This document shows positions 28,823-35,770 of a stretch of DNA of 39,513 nt, in pieces. The position numbers and the translations under genes are program-made. Origin of the DNA: Caulobacterales bacterium (lineage in GTDB: Bacteria > Pseudomonadota > Alphaproteobacteria > Caulobacterales > Caulobacteraceae); assembly GCA_017302335.1 (NCBI GenBank), contig JAFLCT010000011.1, forward strand, positions 1 to 39,513, given 5' to 3'. Position 1 is the stretch's first letter. The number at the start of each line of letters is the position of its first letter. The notes below the pieces were generated by a model. That model searched no databases. It worked only from the letters and a program-made list of their open reading frames with translations, and was not told where the DNA came from.

Positions 28823-30247
28823 ATGCCCGTTTCCCCCGCCTATCGCCCCGACCCCCGCTTCTTCGATCTGGGCGATGCATTCGGCGACGCCGTGCGCGCG
28901 GCGGACTTCCCCCAGACCGTCATCCGGCATCGCAACGACCGCGCCGCCGCCGAAGTGGGCCTGGACACCCTGACCGACGCCGAATGGAGCGCCCATTTCG
29001 GCCGCTTCCAGCCCCTGCCGGGACAGCCGGAACCGGTCGCCATGCGCTATCACGGCCACCAGTTCCGCACCTACAACCCCGACTTGGGCGACGGACGCGG
29101 GTTCCTGGCCGCCCAGATGCGCGACGCCTCCGGCCGCCTGCTCGACCTGGGCACGAAGGGTTCGGGCCAAACCCCGTGGTCGCGTACAGCCGACGGCCGC
29201 CTGACGTTGAAGGGCGGCGTGCGCGAGGTGCTGGCCGCCGAGATGCTGGAGACGCTGAACGTGCCGACCAGCCGCGCCCTCAGCCTGATCGAGACGGGCG
29301 AGGCGCTGGAGCGCGGCGACGAGCCGTCGCCGACCCGTTCGGCCGTACTGGTGCGGCTGTCGCACAGCCACATCCGTTTCGGGACCTTCCAGCGCCCGGC
29401 CTATTTCGAGCGCGCCGACCAGATCGAGACCCTGATCGAACACGTGCGCGGCCTGTACCACCCCTCGGTCGCCCCCGGCGACGCCCCGGGCCTGCTGGCG
29501 GCGGTCGTGGCCGCCAACGCCCGGCTGACGGCGCGCTGGATCGCGTCGGGCTTCGTCCACGGGGTGCTGAACACCGACAATCTGAACGTCACCGGCGAGA
29601 GCTTCGACTATGGCCCGTGGCGTTTCCTGCCGCACTACGAACCGGGGTTCACCGCCGCCTATTTCGACCAGTTCGGCCTGTACGCCTTCGCGCGCCAGCC
29701 CGAGGCCGTGTTCTGGGCCTTGACCCAGTTCGCCGGCAGTCTGAAGCCGGTCGCGGACGCCGAGCGCCTGACCGAGGCGCTGAACGGGTTCGGCCCGGCC
29801 TACATCGCCGAACTGCGCGCCGCCTTCCTGGCCCGGCTGGGCGTCAGGAGCCTGGGCGAGGCCGCCGATCAGCGCCTGCTGGACACGACGCTGGCCCTGC
29901 TGCGCGACGGCGGCGCGGCCCTGCGGTGGGAGCCGCTGTTCTTCGACTGGTTCACCGGCTTCGCCTCGTCTGAACGCGCCCTGCGCGGGCCGCGGCGGGC
30001 CGTTTATCAGGGCGAGACTTTCGACGCCTTCCGCTTCGCCCTGTTCGAACATGAAGCCGACCGGCCCGAACGGCTGGAGCACGCCATGTTCGCCGCCGCC
30101 GAACCCGAGGAGATGCTGATCGACGAGGTCGAGGCGATCTGGTCCGCCATCGACACGACCGACGACTGGTCGCCCTTCCACGCCAAGCTGGCCCGATTGG
30201 AGGCCGCGCGCGCGGGCTGGGCGTGGCCCGACGGCAACGGTCAGTAG
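28823..30247 (+). CDS. selO: Protein adenylyltransferase SelO (YdiU family)
   Basis: A 474-residue pseudokinase-fold enzyme that transfers AMP from ATP to Ser, Thr or Tyr of proteins and is linked to redox stress. YHGHQFRTYNPDLGDGRGFL and LDLGTKGSGQTPWSR form the nucleotide-binding region. HGVLNTDNLNVTGESFDYGPW holds the catalytic Asp252 and metal-binding Asp262. There is no C-terminal selenocysteine or Cys motif: the protein ends WPDGNGQ, as in the many bacterial forms lacking Sec. ATG at 28823 gives the usual start; it has no clear ribosome site, so a leaderless or weakly initiated mRNA is possible. It is divergent from nhaA. Confidence 0.93.
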   Translation: MPVSPAYRPDPRFFDLGDAFGDAVRAADFPQTVIRHRNDRAAAEVGLDTLTDAEWSAHFGRFQPLPGQPEPVAMRYHGHQFRTYNPDLGDGRGFLAAQMRDASGRLLDLGTKGSGQTPWSRTADGRLTLKGGVREVLAAEMLETLNVPTSRALSLIETGEALERGDEPSPTRSAVLVRLSHSHIRFGTFQRPAYFERADQIETLIEHVRGLYHPSVAPGDAPGLLAAVVAANARLTARWIASGFVHGVLNTDNLNVTGESFDYGPWRFLPHYEPGFTAAYFDQFGLYAFARQPEAVFWALTQFAGSLKPVADAERLTEALNGFGPAYIAELRAAFLARLGVRSLGEAADQRLLDTTLALLRDGGAALRWEPLFFDWFTGFASSERALRGPRRAVYQGETFDAFRFALFEHEADRPERLEHAMFAAAEPEEMLIDEVEAIWSAIDTTDDWSPFHAKLARLEAARAGWAWPDGNGQ

Positions 30248-30291
30248 CCGACAGGCGATCTGCGCCCTCAAATCGCGCATTTTCGGCGATT

Positions 30292-30310
30292 GCGGCCACG
30301 TTTCGGCCGC
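30292..30310 (+). terminator. Hairpin after selO
   Basis: A 6-bp stem (GCGGCC 30292-30297, GGCCGC 30305-30310) lies 45 bases past the selO stop and has no T run. It may be a weak terminator. Confidence 0.3.
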
Positions 30311-30330
30311 GCCGTTAACGCGATAGGCAT

Positions 30331-30354
30331 CACGCTTGGTTACGGTCACGCTTG
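30331..30354. promoter_or_regulatory. Tandem CACGCTTG repeat upstream of the DoxX-like gene
   Basis: CACGCTTG occurs at 30331-30338 and again at 30347-30354, a 16-base period, about 53 bases before the DoxX-like start. Tandem direct repeats are a usual form for activator sites; no regulator is identified. Confidence 0.3.
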
Positions 30355-30406
30355 TCGCCCTTGAAGGGCGGCGTCCGCGATCTGATCTGGCTGCTGTTAC
30401 AGAACC

Positions 30407-30847
30407 ATGCCCTCCCCGGCCCCGATCATGACGACCCAGACCCTGACCCCCGCGCAGTTGAAGCTGTGCGCCACCTACCGCAACCTGGGCCTGTGGACCC
30501 TGCAAGGGTGGCTGGCGATGTTCTTCGTCGCCGCCGGCTACGCCAAGCTGACCGAGCCGATGGACAATCTGATCGCCCTGATGTCTTGGCCCGCCATGGC
30601 CTCGGACGGCTTCGTGCGTGGTCTGGGCGCATTGGAGGTCGGCCTGGCCCTGGCCTTGCTGACGCCCCTGATCTCATGGCGGATCGGCCGTCCGGTGCTG
30701 TTGGCCGCCGCCGCCGGACTGGCGATGCTTGAGGTCGTCATGACCGGCGTCCACGCCATCGGCGGCGAGTGGGACCTGGCGGCCGTCAATCTGGTCCTGC
30801 TGGCCATGACCGGCGCGGTGCTGTGGGGGCGTCGCCCGAGCGCGTGA
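30407..30847 (+). CDS. DoxX-like small membrane protein
   Basis: A 146-residue protein with four hydrophobic helices. GWLAMFFVAAGYAKLTEPMDNL in the first helix and RGLGALEVGLALALLTPL in the second are typical of the DoxX/DoxX-like family. Family members are linked to redox or thiol stress in some bacteria, but the biochemical role is not settled. Start is uncertain: ATG at 30407, or ATG at 30428 giving MTTQTLTPAQ, neither with a good ribosome site. Confidence 0.8.
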   Translation: MPSPAPIMTTQTLTPAQLKLCATYRNLGLWTLQGWLAMFFVAAGYAKLTEPMDNLIALMSWPAMASDGFVRGLGALEVGLALALLTPLISWRIGRPVLLAAAAGLAMLEVVMTGVHAIGGEWDLAAVNLVLLAMTGAVLWGRRPSA

Positions 30848-30869
30848 CGCTTGGGGGCGAAAGCTTCCC

Positions 30870-30885
30870 TTTACGTGCACGTCAA
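30870..30885 (+). promoter_or_regulatory. 16-bp dyad operator before the MerR gene
   Basis: TTTACGTG followed directly by CACGTCAA is a palindrome with one mismatch in each half-turn (arms TTkACGTG). It lies 9 bases before the first possible ATG of the MerR regulator. It resembles the ACGT-containing operators described for LiuR, a MerR-type regulator of branched-chain amino acid and acyl-CoA degradation genes. Binding is inferred. Confidence 0.55.
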
Positions 30886-30894
30886 GTTTGAGGT

Positions 30895-31392
30895 ATGCAG
30901 GCGGCCATGCCGACCGCCGACGATCATCGCACCTATTCGATCCGGCACCTGTGCCGCGAGTTCGGCGCGACCGCGCGCGCATTGCGTTTCTATGAGGACA
31001 AGGGGCTTCTGACCCCGGCGCGCAAGGGCCAGACGCGGGTCTATGACGCGCGCGACCGGGCCAGGTTGAAGCTGATCCTGCGCGGCCGCCGCATCGGCTT
31101 CACCCTGCAAGAGATCCAGGAGATGCTGGATCTGTACGACCGCAAGGACCACAACGCGCATCAGATGGCCGTGGCCCTGCGCCGTCACCGCGCCCAGATC
31201 GAGGCCCTGAAACAGCAGCGCGACGACATCGAAGGCGCCATCCAGACGGCCGAAGACGCCTGCGCCTGGATGGAGCAGAAGCTGGGCGAATATCGTCCCG
31301 ACCTGCTGCCGGGCGCCGAGGAATACGCCAGCCTGCTGCGCGAACGCCTGAATCCAGACCACCACCCCCAGCCCTTCAAAGCGAGAGCCTGA
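30895..31392 (+). CDS. MerR family transcriptional regulator (LiuR-like)
   Basis: A 165-residue regulator with an N-terminal winged helix-turn-helix: YSIRHLCREFGATARALRFYEDKGLLTPARKGQTRVYDARDRARLKLILRGRRIGFTLQEI. A long dimerisation coiled coil follows (residues 90-135). No metal-binding cysteine cluster is present: its two cysteines lie in the DNA-binding domain (HLCREF) and near the C-terminus (DACAW), so a metal or SoxR-type iron-sulfur role is unlikely. Two bases separate its stop from the first acyl-CoA dehydrogenase gene, so it heads that operon and probably senses a CoA ester or related intermediate. The start may instead be ATG at 30907 (MPTADDHRTYS), which has better ribosome-site spacing. 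Confidence 0.9.
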   Translation: MQAAMPTADDHRTYSIRHLCREFGATARALRFYEDKGLLTPARKGQTRVYDARDRARLKLILRGRRIGFTLQEIQEMLDLYDRKDHNAHQMAVALRRHRAQIEALKQQRDDIEGAIQTAEDACAWMEQKLGEYRPDLLPGAEEYASLLRERLNPDHHPQPFKARA

Positions 31393-31394
31393 CC

Positions 31395-33182
31395 ATGGCC
31401 TACAAGGCGCCTGTCCGCGACCTGATGTTCATTCTGAACGAGGTGCTGGAGATCGACCGCTACACCAACCAGCCCGGCTTCCAGGACGTTTCGTCCGAGC
31501 TGGCCCAGCAGATTCTGGAAGAGGCCGCGCGCTTCTCGGACGAGGTCATCGCCCCGATCAACAATCCGGGCGACAAGGAGGGCTGCCATTGGGCCGAAGG
31601 CGGCGTGGTCACCACGCCCAAGGGCTGGAAGGAAGCCTATCATCAGATGGTCGAGGCGGGCTGGCCGTCCCTGACCGCCGACCCGGCCTATGGCGGCCAG
31701 GGAATGCCCTCGGTCATCGGTTCGGCCGTGGGCCAGTTCACCGCCGGAGCTTCGGCGGCCTTCTCCATGTATCCGGGCCTGACGGCGGGCGCCCATGCGG
31801 GCATCCACGCCAACGCTTCTGAGGCGCTGAAGGCCAAATACCTGCCCAAGATGACGACCGGCGAATGGACCGGCACCATGAACCTGACCGAGCCGCAGTG
31901 CGGCACCGACCTGGGCATGGTGCGCACCAAGGCCGTGCCCAACGGCGACGGCAGCTATTCCATCACCGGCCAGAAGATCTGGATTTCGGCGGGCGAGCAC
32001 GACTTCGCCGACAACATCATCCACACCGTCCTGGCCCGCATCGAAGGCGCCCCGGCGGGGATCAAGGGGTTGTCCCTGTTCCTGGTGCCCAAATTCATGG
32101 TCGGCGACGACGGCGCCCTGGGCGAGCGCAACGCCGTCGAATGCGCGGGCCTGGAACACAAGATGGGCATCCACGGCAACGCCACCTGCGTCATGGCCTA
32201 TGACGGCGCCACCGGCTGGCTGATCGGCGAGGAAGGCCGGGGCATGAACAATATGTTCGTGGTCATGAACGAGGCCCGCCTGGGCACCGGTCTGCAAGGT
32301 CTGGCCATCGCCACCGCCGCCTATCAGGCCGCGGTCGAGTTCGCCAAGGACCGCCTGCAAGGCCGCAGCCTGACCGGGCCGAAGAACCCCGACGGCCCGG
32401 CCGATCCGATCATCGTCCACCCCGACGTGCGCCGAATGCTGCTGGAGGCCCGCGCCTTCGTCGAGGGCGGCCAGGCCTTCATCCTGTGGACCGCGCTCCA
32501 GGCCGACCTGGAGAAGTCCGAAGACGAGGCCGTGGCGACCAAGGCCAAGGACTATATGGGTCTGCTGACCCCGGTGCTGAAAGCCTATCTGACCGACAAG
32601 GGTTTCCACGCCGCCTCGCTGGCCATGCAGGTCCACGGCGGCTCGGGCTATACCGAGCATTTCCCGGCGTCCCAGTATCTGCGCGATGCGCGCATCACCA
32701 TGATCTATGAGGGCACCAACGGCATCCAGGCGCTGGACCTGGTAGGCCGCAAACTGCCGTCCAACGGCGGCCGCGCGATCATGAGCTGGTTCGCCGACGT
32801 CGACGCCTATGTGGCCGAACACGGCGGCGCGGGCGATGCCGTCAAACCCTTCATCGACGGTCTGGCCGAGTCCAAGAAGACCCTGCAGGAGGCCACCATG
32901 TGGCTGATGCAGAACGGCATGGCCGACCCCGACAATGCGGGCGCCGCCTCGACCGACTATCTGAACATCTTCGGCCTGAACGCCCTGGCCTTCGTCTGGG
33001 CGCAGATGGCCGTCGCCGCCCAGACGCAGATCGATGCGGGTTCGACCGATCCCTACTATCCGACCAAGTTGCAGACCGGCCGCTATTTCGTCGAGCGCAT
33101 CCTGCCCGACGCCGCCGCCCATCTGAAGAAGCTGAAGACCGGCGCCGACGTCCTGATGACCATGCCGGCCGAGGCGTTCTGA
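31395..33182 (+). CDS. Acyl-CoA dehydrogenase, long form with C-terminal extension
   Basis: A 595-residue flavoenzyme of the acyl-CoA dehydrogenase superfamily that introduces a double bond into an acyl-CoA and passes electrons to ETF. FAD/substrate motifs are MNLTEPQCGTDLGMVRTKA and GQKIWISAGEHD. The catalytic base is Glu439 in MIYEGTNGIQALDLVGRKL. The extra C-terminal domain of about 130 residues is typical of the DmdC/long FadE-like subgroup. The gene follows the MerR regulator by two bases. Exact chain length or branch specificity cannot be told. Confidence 0.93.
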   Translation: MAYKAPVRDLMFILNEVLEIDRYTNQPGFQDVSSELAQQILEEAARFSDEVIAPINNPGDKEGCHWAEGGVVTTPKGWKEAYHQMVEAGWPSLTADPAYGGQGMPSVIGSAVGQFTAGASAAFSMYPGLTAGAHAGIHANASEALKAKYLPKMTTGEWTGTMNLTEPQCGTDLGMVRTKAVPNGDGSYSITGQKIWISAGEHDFADNIIHTVLARIEGAPAGIKGLSLFLVPKFMVGDDGALGERNAVECAGLEHKMGIHGNATCVMAYDGATGWLIGEEGRGMNNMFVVMNEARLGTGLQGLAIATAAYQAAVEFAKDRLQGRSLTGPKNPDGPADPIIVHPDVRRMLLEARAFVEGGQAFILWTALQADLEKSEDEAVATKAKDYMGLLTPVLKAYLTDKGFHAASLAMQVHGGSGYTEHFPASQYLRDARITMIYEGTNGIQALDLVGRKLPSNGGRAIMSWFADVDAYVAEHGGAGDAVKPFIDGLAESKKTLQEATMWLMQNGMADPDNAGAASTDYLNIFGLNALAFVWAQMAVAAQTQIDAGSTDPYYPTKLQTGRYFVERILPDAAAHLKKLKTGADVLMTMPAEAF

Positions 33183-33189
33183 CGATCCC

Positions 33190-33335
33190 TCTCCCTCCCC
33201 GCTTCGGGGAGGGTGGTCGGCGCGACAGCGACGACCGGGTGGGGAGGTCTCGGCAGTCCACTGACCGAGTTCGCTTCGCCCAGCCGCCCCCACCCGGCCG
33301 CTTCGCGGCCACCCTCCCCGTTCTGGGGAGGGAGA
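33190..33335. repeat. Large palindromic intergenic mosaic repeat
   Basis: The 168-base gap between the two dehydrogenase genes is almost filled by one imperfect palindrome. The left end has TCTCCCTCCCC (33190-33200) and CGGGGAGGGTGG (33205-33216). The right end has their exact complements at 33325-33335 and 33309-33320. An inner pair ACCGGGTGGGG / CCCCACCCGG also matches. Each end is itself a hairpin. This is a repeat family familiar from Caulobacterales and related genomes; it would form a strong cruciform or RNA stem within the operon. Confidence 0.8.
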
Positions 33336-33350
33336 TCGTCGAGCTGAACC

Positions 33351-34514
33351 ATGAACGTCCTCAACGTCCCCGAACCCGACTTCATGCAGGAAGAAGAGAT
33401 CACCCTCTTCTCCGACAGCGTCGGCAAATGGATCGACGAGCACGCCCCGTCCGAAAAGGTGGCGCAATGGATCGCCGACTCCTCGGTCCCACGCTCGTTG
33501 TGGACCGACGCGGGCGAGGCCGGGCTGCTGGGCCTGTCGATGCCGGAAGAGGACGGCGGCATGGGCGGCGACTACCGGCATGAGGTGGTGCTGATGCGCC
33601 AACTGGGTTGGAAGGGCGCGGACCATTTCGGCATCTCGCTGCACAACGCCATCGTCGCCCCCTACATCTGGCACTACGGCACGGCCGAGCAGAAGGCGCG
33701 CTGGCTGCCCCGTCTGGCCTCGGGCGAACTGGTCGGCGCCATCGCCATGACCGAACCGGGCGCCGGTTCCGACCTGCAAGGCGTCAAGACCACGGCCCTG
33801 AAGCAGGGCAACCAGTATGTGGTGAACGGGTCCAAGACCTTCATCACCAACGGCCAGTTGGCGAATTTCATCATCGTCGTCGCCAAGACCGATCCGGCCG
33901 AGGGCGCCAAGGGCGTATCCCTGATCGTCGTCGAGACCGACGGCGCCGAAGGTTTCGAACGCGGCCGCAACCTGCACAAGATCGGCATGGAGGGGAACGA
34001 CACCTCCGAACTGTTCTTCAATGAGGTCAAGGTTCCCGGCGACAACATCATCGGCGGCGTCGAGGGGCAGGGCTTCTATCAATTGATGCAGCAGTTGCCC
34101 CAGGAACGGCTGAACATCGCCGTCCAGGGCGTCGCCGCCGCCGAGCGCGGGCTGGAGGCGACCCTGGCCTACGTCAAGGAACGCAAGGCGTTCGGCAAGC
34201 GCGTCATCGACTTCCAGAACACCCAGTTCAAACTGGCCGAGGTCAAGACCAAGCTGACCATCGCGCGCGTCTTCGTCGACCACTGCATCGGCCTGCATCT
34301 GAAGGGCGAACTGGACGCGGCCACGGCCTCCATGGCCAAATACTGGGTCACCGACATCCAGGGCGAGACCATCGACGAGATGCTCCAGCTCCATGGCGGC
34401 TACGGCTATATGAACGAGTATCCCATCGCCCAGCTCTACAAGGACGCCCGCGTCCAGCGCATCTACGGCGGGACCAACGAGATCATGAAGCTGTTGATCG
34501 CGCGGACGCTTTAG
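33351..34514 (+). CDS. Acyl-CoA dehydrogenase, short form
   Basis: A 387-residue acyl-CoA dehydrogenase of normal length. FAD-binding signature AIAMTEPGAGSDLQGVKT, NGSKTFITNGQLA, and the C-terminal LQLHGGYGYMNEYPIAQLYKDARVQRIYGGTNEIMKLLI with catalytic Glu377 are intact. It probably works with the long-form dehydrogenase upstream under the MerR regulator, although a large palindromic repeat lies between the two genes. The last base of its stop overlaps the stop of the convergent GIY-YIG gene. Confidence 0.94.
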   Translation: MNVLNVPEPDFMQEEEITLFSDSVGKWIDEHAPSEKVAQWIADSSVPRSLWTDAGEAGLLGLSMPEEDGGMGGDYRHEVVLMRQLGWKGADHFGISLHNAIVAPYIWHYGTAEQKARWLPRLASGELVGAIAMTEPGAGSDLQGVKTTALKQGNQYVVNGSKTFITNGQLANFIIVVAKTDPAEGAKGVSLIVVETDGAEGFERGRNLHKIGMEGNDTSELFFNEVKVPGDNIIGGVEGQGFYQLMQQLPQERLNIAVQGVAAAERGLEATLAYVKERKAFGKRVIDFQNTQFKLAEVKTKLTIARVFVDHCIGLHLKGELDAATASMAKYWVTDIQGETIDEMLQLHGGYGYMNEYPIAQLYKDARVQRIYGGTNEIMKLLIARTL

Positions 34515-34909
34515 AGTTCCTCGATCTCGCCCTTCGCCAGCCGCTTTAAGAAGCTCTCCACCCCACCCTCGTCATCCTCGGGCTTGACCCGAGGATCCGG
34601 CGCCGTGCCGAGCACGAACGGATAGAGATCGAGCCACTGCGGGTTCCGCCGCTCGATCAACTCCATCTTCCACGGCCGGTTCCAGCGCTTCAGAGCCTTC
34701 TCCCGCCGGATTGCTTCGGTGACGAACTCGTGAGTTTCGAACCAGACGAGGATGTCGACACCATATTTCGCGGTAAAGACCTTAGTCTTTCGGTCGCGGT
34801 GTTGCTCGCCCCGCGCATACAGGTTCGAGGTCATGCCGATGTAGATCACACTGAACGGGCGGCTGGCGGTCATATAGGTCGCGATCAGCGGGCGGCGCTC
34901 GGACTCCAT
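34511..34909 (-). CDS. GIY-YIG nuclease family protein, C-terminus derived from a palindromic repeat
   Basis: A 132-residue single-domain GIY-YIG protein. YIG is at 23-25 with the partner Tyr12, followed by Arg33, His37, Glu70 and Asn89 at the family's positions (EAIRREKALKRW and IERRNPQWLDLYP). The usual VYI of the first motif reads TYM, so activity is uncertain. Residues 104-113 (DPRVKPEDDE) are translated from a palindromic repeat, and about 20 further residues follow. A matching inverted copy lies just upstream of the start. ATG at 34909 is chosen; an upstream TTG at 34945 would start inside the repeat. Related to the UvrC/YhbQ-type small GIY-YIG proteins, function unknown. Confidence 0.82.
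   Translation of the reverse strand: MESERRPLIATYMTASRPFSVIYIGMTSNLYARGEQHRDRKTKVFTAKYGVDILVWFETHEFVTEAIRREKALKRWNRPWKMELIERRNPQWLDLYPFVLGTAPDPRVKPEDDEGGVESFLKRLAKGEIEEL
34570..34597 (-). repeat. Palindromic repeat, copy 1 (within the GIY-YIG gene)
   Basis: A 28-base sequence with internal dyad CCTCGGG-cttga-CCCGAGG. It is the exact reverse complement of 34932-34959. It encodes DPRVKPEDDE of the GIY-YIG protein. The same peptide is widely seen where REP-type repeats fall in genes of alphaproteobacteria. Confidence 0.85.
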
Positions 34910-34931
34910 GCAGCCAGTGAGCGGATGGTCT

Positions 34932-34959
34932 GATCCTCGGGTCAAGCCCGAGGATGACG
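34932..34959 (+). repeat. Palindromic repeat, copy 2 (upstream of the GIY-YIG gene)
   Basis: Perfect inverted partner of 34570-34597, placed 22 bases upstream of the GIY-YIG ATG and 29 bases before rsmE. The two copies bound a 390-base unit holding only the nuclease gene. Confidence 0.85.
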
Positions 34960-34988
34960 GAGATTAAAACGGGGACTATGCGAAACCC

Positions 34989-35717
34989 ATGATCCGCCTC
35001 CACATCCCCCAGCCCCTCGCGCCCGGCGCGGCGATCGCCCCCGCTCTGGACCAGTCGCGTTATCTGACTCAGGTCATGCGGTTGAAGGCGGGCGACGACC
35101 TGTTGGTCTTCAACGGTGCGGACGGCGAGTGGCGCGCGACCGTCGCCGAGGTGCTGAAGAAGGGCGTCATCCTGCGCGCCGAGGAACAGGTCCGCGCCCA
35201 GACCGCCTCGCCCGACGTCGATCTGCTGATGGCCGTGGTCAAGAAGGCGCCGCTGGAGTTCGCGGTCGAGAAGGCGACCGAACTGGGCGTCGGCCGCATC
35301 CGCCTGATCCGCACCCGCCGCACCACCGCCGACCACATCCGCCTGGACCGGCTCGACGCCATCGCCGAGGAAAGCGCCGAACAGTGCGGCCGTCTCGACG
35401 TGCCGCCGGTCGACGACCCCATGAAGCTCGACGCCCTGCTCGACGGCTGGGACGGTTCGCGCCGTCTGCTGTTCTGCGACGAGACCGGCGGTCCCGACGC
35501 CGCAAAGACACTGGCCGCCCAGCCGCGCGGTCCGTGGTCCGTCCTGATCGGTCCCGAAGGCGGATTCGCCCCGGAAGAGCGCGAGCGGCTGCTGGCCCTG
35601 CCCTTCGCCGTCTCCGTCTCGCTTGGCCCTCGCATCCTGCGCGCCGACACCGCCGCGGTCGCCGCCCTGACCCTGTGGCAGTCCTCCTTGGGCGATTGGC
35701 GCGCCGAACCCTCTTGA
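34989..35717 (+). CDS. rsmE: 16S rRNA m3U1498 methyltransferase RsmE
   Basis: A 242-residue SPOUT methyltransferase that methylates N3 of U1498 in 16S rRNA. The N-terminal PUA-like domain contains RYLTQVMRLKAGDDLLVFNG. The SAM-binding trefoil knot is formed by VLIGPEGGFAPEERE and VSLGPRILRADTAAVAAL. DLLMAVVKKAPLEFAVEKATELGV is also diagnostic. ATG at 34989. It precedes gshA by 53 bases on the same strand. Confidence 0.95.
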   Translation: MIRLHIPQPLAPGAAIAPALDQSRYLTQVMRLKAGDDLLVFNGADGEWRATVAEVLKKGVILRAEEQVRAQTASPDVDLLMAVVKKAPLEFAVEKATELGVGRIRLIRTRRTTADHIRLDRLDAIAEESAEQCGRLDVPPVDDPMKLDALLDGWDGSRRLLFCDETGGPDAAKTLAAQPRGPWSVLIGPEGGFAPEERERLLALPFAVSVSLGPRILRADTAAVAALTLWQSSLGDWRAEPS

Positions 35718-35770
35718 GCGAAGCCGCTGCGTCGCCCATCTAGCCTTCGCAACAGGGGCTGAAACAGACG

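Noticed and set aside
31185-34394. A 1069-codon minus-strand frame
   Set aside because: It runs antisense across both acyl-CoA dehydrogenase genes, which have intact catalytic motifs. The length only reflects the lack of stops in high-GC sequence.
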